Shown here one piece after another: positions 1 to 11,884 of a stretch of DNA of 64,000 bases; the first letter of the stretch is position 1, and every line of letters starts with the position of its first letter. Both the position numbers and the translations under genes were made by a program. The stretch comes from Rapana venosa. Taxonomy: Eukaryota; Mollusca; Gastropoda; Neogastropoda; Muricidae. Under the pieces are notes generated by a model. The model had not been told where the DNA came from. It saw only the letters and a program-made list of their open reading frames with translations, and did not search any database. The stretch is taken from positions 50,400,523 to 50,464,522 of the forward strand of contig CM054157.1 of assembly GCA_028751875.1 (NCBI GenBank). The letters run 5' to 3'.

Positions 1-75
1 ATCAAAATATTATTCGTTGAATATGTTAATATGTGGAAGTTGTGTTCATCTATATCGAGTTACTTGTGTAAGTGA

Positions 76-347
76 GTGTGTGAAGGGTGTGTGTGTGGTG
101 TGTGTGTGTGTCGTGTGTGTGTGTGTGTGTGTGTGGTGGTGTGTGTGTGTGTGTGTGTTGCGTGTGTGGGTGTAGTTGTGTGTGGTTTGTGTGTGTGTGT
201 GTGTGTGGGGGAGAGGAGGGGTGTGGGGGCGGTTGTGTTTTATTGTCGTGGTGTGTGTTATAGTGTGTTTGTGTGTGTGTGTGTGTGTGATGTGTGTGTT
301 TTGTGTGTGTGTAGTGTGTGTGTGTGCGCTGCTGCGCGCGCTGCGGG

Positions 348-388
<41 letters not shown>

Positions 389-620
389 GTGTGTTGTAGT
401 GAGGGAGAGGGGGGGCGTGGGGGCAGTTGTGTTTTGTGTGTGGTGTGTGTTTTGTGCGTGTGTGTGTGTGCTTTGTGTGTGTGTGTGTGTTGTGTGTGTG
501 TGTATGTTTTTGATGTATGTTTGTGTGTGTATTTGTAGTGTTGTTTGTAGTGTGTGTGTAGTGTGTGTGTAGTGTGTGTAGTGTGTGTGTGCATGCGCGC
601 GCACACGTGCGTGCGTGCGT
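76..620. repeat. TG/CA microsatellite, imperfect
   Basis: About 0.5 kb of TG dinucleotides broken by GGGG, TTTTG and GCGCGC interruptions. It is open in several frames on both strands (Cys/Val or His/Thr strings), which is a composition artefact and not coding. The counterpart in block B is at 30130-30445. Confidence 0.95.
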
Positions 621-967
621 GCGGTGTGTGCTTGTTGAGCAAATTATAATCAATGAAATGGTATAACGCTGAAATAATTTCTAAACACATTCAGTGCTGA
701 AAATACTTGTGCTTTCAAAAATAAAAAGAAATTGAAATGTCCTATTACGAATATTGTCAATATTTGATATTGTTCCATGAAGCCATCTATGCCAATAAAG
801 ACTACAGAGGAATCCAAGCTTCAGTCTCGTGTATTCCTAGCTAATGTTTTGTGGCATCGTTTCATTCCCGTGTCTCGGCTAGAGCTCTGAGATTCACCAA
901 TCGTGAGATTTTTGTTTATGCGACCGTTCAACTGGATTAAAAACAAAAAAAAAACACACCATCATGG

Positions 968-1140
968 TTGACGGACGTTATAGCCGAGTGGTTAAGACCG
1001 TTCGACTTCAATCCCATAGATCCATGAAGTCGTGGGTTCGAATCTCGGCAGCGTCTGGTGAATTGAGGCTGGGGCTGGAACACTTCGTTGGTGTTCAGTG
1101 GTGCCTGTTGTGAGATACCCAATACATAATTATACACAAC
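968..1140 (+). repeat. tRNA-headed SINE (head D)
   Basis: A tRNA-like head has an A box around TAGCCGAGTGGTTA at 981 and a B box GTGGGTTCGAATCTC near 1032. The intervening arm is longer than in a functional tRNA and there is no good acceptor stem, so this is a SINE and not a tRNA gene. It is absent from the matching point of block B (about 30760), so it is an A-specific insertion. A related head is at 52379. Confidence 0.75.
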
Positions 1141-1239
1141 ACCACGTACGAATAGCTCTTTGGATGATGACCTGATAGCTTAATCACTGAGTGGGGGGAG
1201 ATGGAGGGTGGGGGAGCGGGGGGGGGGGGGGGTAGCCTG

Positions 1240-1570
1240 AGATTTAGAGCCTTGTGTATGAGCGTATCACTCGTGATCTGACCCGGCCGGTTCGAGCCAC
1301 CACGGAAGCGCGATTTTTTATAAGGGAATTTTCCCCTGGAGTTAACATCGTGCTGGACTCAATCCCTAAAAGTCCTTTAGAAGATGACTATAATACCGAG
1401 ACCCTGTGTAGTGAACGCAGGAAGAACATCTTGCGCACACGTTAAAAACCCGGTTCTGCTTTGAGTTGAGTAGAGTAGGCTATGTCATGCCGGTAGGAAC
1501 GGATGACAATTTTTTTTAAACGCATGCATACTGGGGCTATGTTTAGACACCTTTCCCAAAAGTTGGAATA
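1240..1570 (+). repeat. SINE-B, degenerate copy
   Basis: It shares the SINE-B body: GTTAACATC, then AGTCCTT, the block around ACATCTTGCGCACACGTTAA, and GGAACGGATGACAA. The tRNA head is decayed (GATCTGACCCGGCCGGTTCGAG). The counterpart is 30870-31180, so the insertion predates the A/B split. Confidence 0.75.
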
Positions 1571-2299
1571 CGGCTACCTTAATGGTGGGCAAAAACGGTC
1601 GCAGAACCTACCACCTACCTTGGGTGTGGCATGCAACACAACATCCTTTGCATGACCTTTGCCCGTCAACCTCTAACCCCCAAAGTTTTTGACAGTAATT
1701 ATCACAGCCTGACGCAAAGGGGAACTGAAAAGGAGGTTCACATGAGTACCAGAGCAACAGGGGTACTGAATCAGAGACTGCTTTTTTTTGCATGATGGTC
1801 AATGGTGATGGGAGGTGATGTACTTGATGCTGCTGTGGAAGTTAAAACCAACTTTTGAGACTGGACAACTTGTCAGGGCGCAGGGACTCGTTTAGTTTAC
1901 ACTTGCTACCATGATAATATAATTCCAGCATTCTCAACCAGGCCCAGGAAAGAAATTCCGAACCATGCAGTGTGTGTGTCAGGTGATTTGAGCACTCTCC
2001 AATTCGCATTCATAAAGTGGGGTGATGGAAAAAATTGACTGTGTTTAGTTTCAGTCTTCCAAAGAGCAAATTAGCAAACTCATCTTGACAGGACCAAGCC
2101 GGAGTAAAATCGAACAACAAACCAACATACAAAAAACCTTCTATTTGATTCTTACAGGGTTCAAACCCTAAACCTTTCAGTCAGAAATCAAATATGCTAA
2201 CCACTCAGCCACGATGGGTCGAAGTTTTACAACAGTGACACAACAGAAGAACAGCAGTTAAGCCATTAACAATATTTAGTGCTGCAATAAAACTAATAA

Positions 2300-2965
2300 A
2301 AACTGGCCAACATATTTATCTGTGTGAAATTGAGCTGCTCTCCCTGGGAAGAGCGCGTCGCTACAAGAGCAGCGCCGCCCATTATTTATTTTTTATTTTC
2401 CTGTCTACATCTGTATTTAGTTTCCTATCAGAGTGACTTTTCTTCCTACATATTTTTTCCAGTGACAACTCTTTTGTTGCCGTAGGTCCTTTTACGTGCA
2501 CTAAATGCGTTTTGCACACGGGGCTTTCGTTTATTGTCTCATCCGAAAGACTAGCACCAATACCACCACTCACAGCCTAGTGGATGAGGGCAAAGTTTCG
2601 GGCACAATCCGGGATTGAAGCCATTCACACATGGTACTGACTCCACTCCCCCAAAAGTGCTTGCGATTTTCGGTTGAGACTATAAACAACTCTCTCTATA
2701 ACACGTGTGTAAACCGCACGCAGGAAAGCTTGGGCCACGTTAAACCCGTTCCGCTTTTCGGAAGAGTAGGCATTGTGTGCCGGTGGGAACGGATGACAAA
2801 GTTTACCAAAACTGCATTCAACGGGAACTGGATGTAAAAAAAACATTACGAGTGCTTATTCCATTAATCTCGAAATAGATTAAATAAATAAACAAACTGG
2901 TCTTTCGCTTTTAGGCAGTGTACATAACCTCTAGACCACCATCAATCAAAGTAGCATGCTTAAAA
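2300..2965 (-). repeat. SINE-F interrupted by a nested SINE-B
   Basis: The outer element has the body seen at 45690-46095 (CCTGTCTACATCTG, ACAACTCTTTTGTTGCCG, TTTATTGTCTCATCCGAAAG) and the reversed tRNA-like end ACCTCTAGACCACCA near 2930. A SINE-B in plus orientation sits inside it at about 2590-2885. The same nested pair is at 32240-32900, so the nesting predates the duplication. Confidence 0.75.
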
Positions 2966-3057
2966 GCCACCCTACCAGTGGGATGCTTAGGCTGAAATTC
3001 AAAAATAGTAGGTTTTGGAAAGGACAACACTAGTTGTCTGAGCGTTTCACTTCAAAG

Positions 3058-3167
3058 AACAACACACACACACAACACACACACACCCACACACCACACA
3101 CACACACACACCACACAACCACAACACACACCACACACACACACCACACACACACACACACACACAC

Positions 3168-3205
<38 letters not shown>

Positions 3206-3215
3206 ACACACACCG
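3058..3215. repeat. CA microsatellite
   Basis: About 155 bp of CA/ACC repeats. The block B counterpart (33001-33033) has shrunk to about 33 bp, a clear length difference between the copies. Confidence 0.95.
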
Positions 3216-3312
3216 TGAGTACAACTCATTACTAAACTTCTGTCTTCTTAGGTTTTTGTTTGTTTACGTCACCAAAAGTAAGATATATTTTTAATTTTTG
3301 GGTTAGAATATT

Positions 3313-3550
3313 GACGGGGGCTGATTGCCTAATGGATAAGGCGACTGTCTTCTGATCCTTACAGTCCTGAAGACGTGGGTTCGAATCTGGAATGCGCCCC
3401 GTCACGTTGCAAATGGGTTGTTGTGAATTTCATGATCTGGCTCGGCCACAGTGTGTGTGTGTAGATGTGTCCTGGTACTACTGCCATTCCTTGAAACTAG
3501 AATTCATGCACTTTCTTAGAAATAAATTTAAAAGAAAAGAGTGAGTAGAG
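3313..3550 (+). repeat. tRNA-headed SINE (head E)
   Basis: The head has an A box near TGCCTAATGGATAAGGCG and a B box GTGGGTTCGAATCTGG. Its body continues through TTTCATGATCTGGC into an A-rich tail that fuses with the purine satellite. It is repeated at 33132-33370. An arginine-tRNA-like origin is possible, but there is no tRNA acceptor stem. Confidence 0.75.
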
Positions 3551-3559
3551 AGAGAGAAA

Positions 3560-6500
3560 ATGAGTGGGGAGTAGAGTGGGCCTCCCCCCACTAGGTGAGA
3601 GGAAAGTAAGGAGATTATTGGCGGGTATAGTGGTCACAGTAGAGGGGAAATTATGAGGAGGAGTAGAGTAGAGGCGGACTACGGGGAGAGTGGCTAGAGG
3701 GAGATGTGGGGAGGAGTAGAGTAGCGGGAGACTGTGGGGCAGAGTAAAATTTTTTTAAGAGTAGAGGTAGACTGTGGGGAGAAGTAGAGTAGAGGAAGGA
3801 CTATGGGGAAGCAGAGGGAGAACCTGTGGGGAGCGTATCGTAGAGGAAAGGACTATAGGGAACGCAGAGGGAGACTACGGGGAGAGTATGGGGGAGTAGA
3901 ATTAGAGGGAGGTTATGGGGACATATCGGGGAGTGTACGTAGAGGGAGGACTATGGGGAGAGTACAAGTAGAGGGAACTTGGGGAGAGAGATAGATAGAT
4001 GGGAGACTCGGGGAGAGTAGAGTGAGAGAGATTTATATAGTAGCGACAGTTATGGGGAGAGTAGAGGGAGACTTCGGGGAGAAGAGACGGAGAGAGAGGG
4101 AGAGGAAAGAGAGGGAGGACTACGGGGAGAGACATGAAGGGGAGGACTACAGGGAGAGTGAGTAGAGGGGTAATTATATTAGTAGGAGTAGAGACAGATG
4201 GGGAGAGGAGGAGTAGAGGGAGACTCCGGGGAGATGTAGAGTAAGAGGGAGATGTGGGAGTAGACATGGAGAGAAGGAGTGGAGAAGGCAGAGCGACATA
4301 TAGAGAGAGCAGAGAGACACTATGGGGAGATGTTAGGTAGAGGGAGACTACGGGGAGAGACATGAGATGAAGGAGAGGAGAGCGAGCGACATATTATAGA
4401 GAGAGCAGGGGACACTATGGGGAGAGAGAGTATAGAGGGAGACTATGGGGAGTACCGGGAGAGTAGAGGGAGAGTAGAGTAGAGCAGCGGAGCTATGGGG
4501 AGAGGAGAGTTGATGGATACTACAGGGAGAGGGAGGAATACGGGGAGGAAGGAAAAGTATAGAGTGAAAGTATGTTGTAGATGTAGAGGGAGACCATGGG
4601 GAGATATGCGACACCCTTGCAGAGGGAGACCATGGGGGGACTATGAGTAGAGAAGAGGGAGGCCATCGGGAGAGGAGAAGAGGGAGAGAGATAGAGTAGA
4701 GGGAGACTATGGGGAGAGGAGAGTAGGAAAGGAGGGAGAGTTAGAGTATAGGGGAGACTATGGGGAGATAAGTATAGGGACGAGGAGAGTATAGGGATTA
4801 CCTTATGGGGGAGAGAGTAGAGAGTAGAGGAAGAGTTAGATGGAGACTATGGTGAGAGAAGAGGAGAGGACGAAGTTAGATTAGAGGAGAGGGAAACTAC
4901 GGTTTGAGTGTAGCGGAGAGGGAGAGTTCGGGGAGCATAGTGGAGAGTGAGAAACGGGGAGAGTTGAGGTGAGGAGAGACTACGGGGAGCGGAGGGAGAG
5001 GGAGGGGACTATGGGGAGGAGGAGAGTATGGAGTGGAGAAGGATACAACGGGGAGTGTAGAAGAAGGAGAGGAGGAGAAGAGAGAGGAGTTGGAAGAGTG
5101 AGAGGGAGAGAGAGAGGAGGAGGAGGGGAGAGAGAGTGGAGCGAAGGGGAGGTTGATGTAGAGAGGAAGGAGGTAGAGGAGGAGAGAGGAGGTGAGTGAG
5201 AGGAGAGTCGAGAAGAAAAGGAGAGAGAAGAGAGAGGAGTAGAGAGGAAATGAGAGAGGAGATGAGGAGGGTGTTGTGAGAGACGAGTGATGGAGAGAAG
5301 AGAGTAACAGAGGAAGAGAGAGTGAAGAGGAGACGAAAAGAGAGAGAGTGAGAGAGTATGAGAGGAGGAGGAGCAGAGAGATGAGTGGAGAGTAAGAGAG
5401 TGTGAGGAGTATGATAGAGAGTGAGAGAGAGAGTGAAGAGAAGAGGAGAGAGGAGGAGAGAGGAGAGGAGAGAAAGGAAAAAGGAGAGGAGGAGGAGGAG
5501 GGAGAGAGAGAGAGTGGAGGAGAGAAGAAGAGTGGAGAGTTGGAGGAGAGAGGTGAGAGGAGAGGGAGAGTAGGAGAGAGAGTAGAGGAGAGTAAGAGAT
5601 GGAGGAGAGGGAGGAGAGTGAGAGAGGGAGAGAGAGAGAGTGGAGATGGGGAGGAGAGGAGGGGGAGTTGGAAGAGTAATGAGAGAGGTTGAGGAGGTGA
5701 GGAAGTGTTGAGGAGAGAGAGAGATGAGAGATGTCGGCGAGAGTAGGAGAGAAGAGTAGGGGAAGAAGTAGAGGATGTAGATGAGAGAGAGAGGGGGGAG
5801 ATGTGAGTAAGAGTAGTGAGTGAGAGTCGAGAGAGTGAGAGGAGAGTCGAGAGGATAGAGTAGAGGTGAGAGGAGGAGTGGAAGGGGAGAGAGAGAGGGG
5901 GGGAGAGAGTGGAAGAGAGAGGAGAAGAGAGGGGAGAGAGGTGAAGTGGAAGAGGAGGAGAGTGGAGGGGGAGAGTGCAGGAGGAGGGAAGAGGGTGAGA
6001 AGAGTGGTGTGAGGAGAGAGAGAACGGAGAGGAAGAGGAAGGGGAGAAGATGAGGGGAGGTGGAAGGGAGATGAGAGGTGTGAGTGAGTGAGAGGGAGAG
6101 AGTGAGAGAGAAGAGGGAGAGAGAGTAGAGAGAGAGAGTAGAGAGAGTGAGGGAGAGAGGGAGGAGAAGGAGAGGTGGAGAGAGAGGTGAGAGAGATGAG
6201 GAGTGAGGGTAGGAAGAGAGGAGAGCGAGAGGCGGGAGAAGGGAGAGAGGGCGGTGAGTAGTGAGTGTTGAAGAAGTAGGGAGAGCGAGTGGGGAGAGAG
6301 GAGAGAGAAGAGTGAAGAAGTGGAGGAAGAGGAGAGTGGAAGGAGAGATGAGAGAGAGAGAGAGAGAGTAGAAGAGAAGGAAGACAAAGGGGAGAGTAGA
6401 GTGGAGGGAGACTTACGCGGAATGGAGAGTAGAGGGGAGATACAGAGAGAGGAGAGTGAGATACGGATTGGAGTAGAGTAGATGGAGACTACGGTAACAG

Positions 6501-9500
6501 TAGAGGAGAGGGAGACTTCGGGAGAGAGGATAGCGAGGGAGACATTGGGGAGAGTAGATGAAAGGGAGGCTACAGGGGAGATTAGAGGGAGAGTAAGTTG
6601 GAGGAGAGGAAGATACGGAATGTAGAGTAGATGGCGACCATGGATCGAGTAGATGAAAGGGAGACCGCCGTGGAGAGAAGTGGGAGAAGGAGAATACGGG
6701 GAGAGTGGAGGAGAGGAGAGGGAGACTTCGGTGAACGTAAAGTAGAGGGAGACTGCACGGAGAGCAGAAGGGAGACTACACGGAGGTAGACTACGGGGAG
6801 AGGAGAAGGAGACTACGGGGAGAGTGGAGTAGAGGGAGACTACGGGGTGAGTAAAGGAGGGAGACTACAGGGAGAGGAGAGGAGAATGAAACTACTGGGA
6901 GAGGAGAGCCGAGGAGAGGGAGAGACTATGGGGAGAGGAGAAGAAAGACTACTGGGAGGGCGAGGGCGAATATTTGGAGAATAGAGGAGAGGGAGAGTAC
7001 CGGGGAGGTTGAGGAGAGGTGAAGAGGGATAGACTACAGGTGGGGAGAGGAGAGGGAGACTACAGGAGATTGAGAAGAGTAGAGGAGACTACGGGGAGAG
7101 GAGAGGGGACTACGGGGAGAGTAGAATAAGAGGGAACGGACTACAGGGAGAGCAGAGAAGAGGGAGATCCGTGGCGGTAGAGTAGAAGAGATACGGGGAG
7201 TGTAGAGGAGAGGGAGACTACAGGGAGAGAGAGTAAGGCGAGGAAGAGGATGAGGGAGGGACAAACGGGGAGAGTAGGAAGGACAGAGATTACAGGGAAA
7301 GTAGGAAATAGCAGGGGGAGAAAAGAGAGGAGACTACAGGGAGAGGAGAAGGAGAAGGTGACTACGTGGAGAGGAGAGGGAGACTACGGGGAGAGTAGAA
7401 TAGAGGAAGACTACAGGGAAAGTTGAGAAGAGGGAGACTACAGTTAGAGAAGAGGAGAGGGAGACTTCGAGGAGAGTAGATGGAGACTACAGGGAGAGTA
7501 TAGGAGAGGGAGACTACACGGAGAGTAGAGAGAGCTACTAGGAGAGTAGAGGAGACTACGGCGAGGGATGAGGAGAGGAGAGAAAAGGGGAAGAGTAGAG
7601 GTAGAACAGAGGGGGGGGACTTACAGGGACAGGAGAAAAGAGAGGAGACTAAGGGAGAGTAGAGGGAGACTACAGGGAGCGGAGAGGGGAGACTATAGGG
7701 TGCGGCAGTGGAGACTACGGGAGAGTAGAGTAGAGTGCGATACGGGGAGAGTAGAGTAGAGAGAGACAACAGGAGAGTAGAGTAGAGGAGAGACTACAGG
7801 GAGAGGTGAGGAGAAAACAGGGAGGAGAGTAGAGTGAGGGAGGACTAGGGAGAAGTAGAGTAGAGTGAGACAACCGTGGAGAGTGAGTTAGAGTAGAGGG
7901 AGAACACGAGGAGGTAGAAAAAAGGAGAGAATTTCTGGGAGATTAGAGGGAGAGAGGAGAACTACAGGGAGAGTAGAGGAGAGGGATACTACGGGGGAGA
8001 GTAGAGTAGAAAGGAGACTACAGAGGAAGGGAGGTAGTATACGAGGAAAGGAGAGGGGTCTACGGGGTGGGGAGAGTAGAGGGACCTATGGATAGAGTAG
8101 AAGAGAGGGAAATACGGGGAGAAAGTAGAAGACAGGGAGGTGTATAGGAGGGAGAGACTACGGGAAAGATTAGAAGAGTGGAGACTTCGGGGAGAGTAGA
8201 GGAGAGGAGACGGAGAGGAGAGGACATTGAGAAATGCGAGGTGAGAGGGAGACTACGTTGAGGAGTAGATGGAGAGGGAAACTACGGGGAGAGTAGAAAA
8301 GAGAGGGGAGACTACGGGGAGATTAGAAGAGAGGGAGACTACGGGGAGAGAAGAGGAGAGGGAGACTAGAGGGAAAGTAGAAGAAGGGAGACTATCGGGA
8401 ATGGAGAGTGAGACACAGGCAGGGGAGAGGGAGACGGAGAGGAGAGGACATTGAGACGCGGGATTGGGAGACTTACGTGAGGCGTAGAGGAGAGGGAAAT
8501 ACGGGGAGGTAGAGAGGGAGACTCGGGGTGTATAGGAGAGGGAGACTACGGGGGAGAGTAGAGGAAGATGGCGAGTACGGGAGAGTAGAGGACAGGGAGG
8601 GCTACGGGGAGATTAGAAGAGAGGGAGTACGGGGAGAAACAGAGAGGGGGACTACGGGAGAGAGAGGGGAGAGTACGGGAGAGTAGAAGGACAGTGAGAA
8701 ATCGGGGAGATTAGAAGGAGGGAGACTTACGGGGAGAGTAGAGGACAGGGAGGACTACGGGAGGAGAGTAGAGAGGGAGACTACGGAGTGTTAGGGATAG
8801 GGAGACTACAGGGAAACAGTAGAGAGAGCTACTGGGAGAGTAGGGGAGATCGGGCGAGGGAAGCGGAGAGAAGAGGGAGAACCGGGGTGAGTAGAGAGAC
8901 AGAGACTACGGGAAGTAGAAAAGAGGGGGAGAAAAAAGAGAGGGAGGGACTACAGGAGAGGAGAGGGATTCTATAGGGGAATCGAGGAGTGGGAGACTAC
9001 AGGGAGGTAGAGTTAGGGGAGACTAACAGGGAGAGGTTATGGAGAATGCGGGGAGGAGAGGGGAGAGTAGTGGAGGAGTAGAGGACGGTCCATGGGAAAA
9101 GTAGGAGTGGAGCTACGGAGAGAGGAGAGAGAGATTATGGAGAGAGTAGTGGAGAGAAAAAGACTGAGGGGAGGGAGACTAGGGGAAAGTTAGACGAGAG
9201 GGAGACTACGGGGAGAGTTAGAGGGACAGGTGAGAATCCGGGGATGTATAGGAGAGGGAGACAACGGGGGATAGAGGACAGTGAGAGAATACGGGGAATG
9301 TATAGGAGCGGAGATTCGGGGAGAGTATAGAGGAGAGGAGGTAGGGAGAGAGAGGACAAGGAGACTACGGTGGAGGGAGTTTACAAGAAAGAGAGGTAGA
9401 TTACAGGGTATGGTGAGGGAGACTACAGGCAGAGGGGAGGAAAGGGAGAGTACAGGGAGAGGAGAGGGGAGGGAGACTACGGGGAGAGGAGAGGGAGAGT

Positions 9501-9775
9501 ACGGGGAGAGTAGAGGGAGTCCACGGGGAAAGACGATGGAAAGAGGAGAGGGAGACTACGGGAGAGTTAGAGGAGAGGGAGAGTACGGTGAGAGTAGAGG
9601 GAGACTACGGGGAGAGGAGAGGGAGACTATCTGGAGAGTAGAGGAGAGAAAGACTACAGGAAGAGTAGAGGAGAGGAGACGGAGAGGAGAGGAGACGGAG
9701 AGTACGGGGAGAGTAGAGGGAGTCCATGGGGAAAGTAGAGGGAGACTACGGAGAGAGGAGAGGGAGACTATAGTC
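3560..9775 (+). repeat. Purine-rich minisatellite array (GA strand)
   Basis: Over 6 kb of almost pure purine on the plus strand, built from imperfect units of about 20-27 bp such as GGAGACTACGGGGAGAGTAG. Unit length drifts, and 4.9-6.4 kb is more homogenised GAGAGA. The complement reads through as a 496-residue Ser/Leu open frame, which is an artefact. No gene is present. Homopurine mirror tracts of this kind can form triplex DNA. Confidence 0.95.
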
Positions 9776-9839
9776 TACTCTCCACGTAATCCTATGGCCA
9801 TAATGAAACATAATATTATGATGTGCCTTTTGCCTTGCC

Positions 9840-9961
9840 TTGATTTCTTCCATCCATTCTCTCTCTCTCTCTCTCTCTGTCTGCCTGCCTGTCTGTCTAT
9901 CTATTACCTATCTATCTAATTATCTATCTTATTATTCTATTATCTATCTATCTCTCTATTA

Positions 9962-10002
<41 letters not shown>

Positions 10003-10180
10003 CTTATCTATCTACCTATCTACCTCGCTATCTCTCCCCTCTCTCTTCTGTTTGTTACTCCTCTGTCTGTCAGTCTGTCTCTGTCTGTCTGTTGTCTTCT
10101 CCCTATGTCCTCTGTCTCTGTTTCTCGCTGTCTTTCTGTCTGCTGTCTGTCAGTTGTCTGTCTGTTCTCTCTCTCTCTCA

Positions 10181-10212
<32 letters not shown>

Positions 10213-10215
10213 TAT
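9840..10215. repeat. TCTA, TC and TCTG microsatellites
   Basis: Successive runs of TC, TATC (about 9895-10030), TCTG and TC. The preceding stretch, 9776-9840, is short and unique, with CATAATATTATG. No coding sequence is seen. Confidence 0.85.
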
Positions 10216-10227
10216 TCTTTCTTCTAG

Positions 10228-10590
10228 TTTCCATTTAATTATTGAAATTAACTTTTCTTGAACTTCATTCATTTTGTCTTTATATATATGTGTGTATATG
10301 TATATATGTATATATATGTTTATAGATAGATAGATATATATATATCATATATATATAAATATTATATATATGTATATATATATATTATTATTATATATAT
10401 ATATATATGTGTGTGTGTGTGGTGTGTATGTGTGTGTATATATGTGTGTGTATATGTATGTGTATGTGTATGTATGTATATATATGTATATATATGTGTA
10501 TATATATATATATACATATACACACATATATATAAAGACAAAATGATGAAGTTCAAGAAAAGTTATTTCAATAATGTAAATGGAAAATAT
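10228..10590. repeat. Near-perfect inverted repeat with TA/TG loop
   Basis: The left arm (about 10228-10302) contains TTTTCTTGAACTTCAT and the right arm (about 10516-10590) contains ATGAAGTTCAAGAAAA. The arms are about 75 bp, differ by a few small indels, and enclose about 215 bp of TA/TG microsatellite that itself continues the symmetry. It could be a fold-back element or an inverted-duplication artefact. Confidence 0.8.
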
Positions 10591-10619
10591 ATGTGTATAT
10601 ATATATTTCGTCCGTTCCA

Positions 10620-11465
10620 TTTAGCGTGTCTTGGGCAAAAGTAGCCTGGCGGCGCCCATATCTCTCCAGGCGTGATTTTTAAGTTGGGTTGACTCCCCAC
10701 ATGTCACAGGTGGTACCGGGGTACATGGTTTACGGTAGCAGAGGACACTCGACTGGACATTGGCTGGGCTCATGTCAACTGTTGCCAGCAATCACCACAA
10801 GATCACTCTCAGCTGAAAAGAAACTGGAGACAGTTGACCATTTAAGTACCTTGGAGCCATCATATGTGAGGGGGATCGAAGACCGAAATCCTAGCAAGAG
10901 CGGCACATCAGAGCAGCAAATGGCACAAGACTGAAGAACATATGGAGAGACGAAACATCCTCTCGGAAACCAAGGTAAGTACTAACGCGCTTGTCACCTC
11001 AAATCATGCTTTACGCATGTGAGGGATGGACACTGAACGCAGAACATACTAAGGAGGATCCAAGAGTAGAAATGAGATGCCTCTGAAGGTCCTTGGCATT
11101 CATACAAGGGACCATGTCACCAACAATGAAGTCGCAGAATGATCCATCAACAGGTGCGGACTATGAAGACCTACTGAACACGGCGAAAACAGAGGAAAAC
11201 TCAGATGGTATGGGACTTAACACGTCAGAACGGACTTGCAAAGACCAATCCTGCAAGGATAACAGTTCCAAGGGGAAGAGAAGACGGAGGGGCCAGAACA
11301 GAGGAGGACAGGGGCCGACGACATTTTCATGATTGGACAGGGGAGGATTCAGTGTCACCCAGGCACTCGCCCACGACCGTGCAAACTGGAGCAGCTGGTC
11401 CACCGCTCGTCCACCATGCAGCGCCCCTACATCCTGGGCGGGGTTACGGGACCAGTGAACAGTGA
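10620..11465 (+). mobile_element. LINE 3' fragment (non-LTR retrotransposon, C-terminal region of the polymerase protein)
   Basis: Frame-shifted conceptual translation shows the post-reverse-transcriptase part of a non-LTR retrotransposon protein: FKYLGAIICEGDR-like, LYACEGWTLNAEHT-like, MRC, then YEDLLNT, RRRRGQNR and a terminal FSVTQALAHDRANW. Stops and frameshifts interrupt it, so it is dead. Upstream, 10620-10760 lacks clear similarity. It ends in a TA/TG microsatellite at 11462-11605. Clade (RTE-like or CR1-like) is uncertain. Confidence 0.75.
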
Positions 11466-11610
11466 TATATATATATCTATATATATTTATATATATATAT
11501 ACATATGTTTTGTTGTGTGTAGTGTGTTGAGTGTGTGTGTGTATGTGGTGTGTGTGTGTGTGTGTGGTGTGTGTGTGTGTGTGTGTGTGTTGTGTGTGTG
11601 TGTGCTTTAT
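11462..11610. repeat. TA then TG microsatellite
   Basis: TATATA then TGTGTG runs directly after the LINE end. The 11610-11890 stretch that follows is unique AT-rich DNA without a recognisable gene. Confidence 0.9.
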
Positions 11611-11884
11611 GGAAATTAATTAGCCGTTGCTATCCCTTGCTTGCTTATTCCTTGTTTAGTTTACTTAAAAAATTATATTTTTCATAATGAAATTAGATTG
11701 GGATGAGTTTGCATGGAAAGTTATCATCAATGTATGTATTTTTTCTTTCTTTTTTTCTATTCTTCATGTCTTTGTATTGCACCGTAATTACTTTCGATTT
11801 TTTCCAGAGGCTGGATGTAAAAACAAGCTATTGTTATGGACATTTTCTATTACCCTCTATAAATAAAATTTGTCATTTGTTCAT

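Larger units (their letters stand above)
1..3540. repeat. Duplicated block A, left part (copy of 30070-33390)
   Basis: The order of landmarks here is repeated from 30070: a long TG microsatellite, a stretch with CCAATAAAGACTACAGAG, a SINE, a nested SINE pair, a CA microsatellite and a tRNA-headed SINE running into a GA-rich satellite. By eye, unique stretches agree at roughly 90-95 percent, with indels. Position 1 corresponds to about 30071, only about 160 bp beyond the poly(A) signal of the coiled-coil gene at 29908, so a second copy of that gene's end may lie just left of the window. No gene is seen inside this block. Confidence 0.9.

Noticed and set aside
3313..3400. tRNA gene (also 981, 33140, 44204, 48250)
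   Set aside because: A and B boxes are present but acceptor stems do not pair and the heads run into shared SINE bodies in many copies.
4897..6387. 496-codon Ser/Leu open frame
   Set aside because: Complement of a GA minisatellite; stop codons are rare by composition and no domain is visible.
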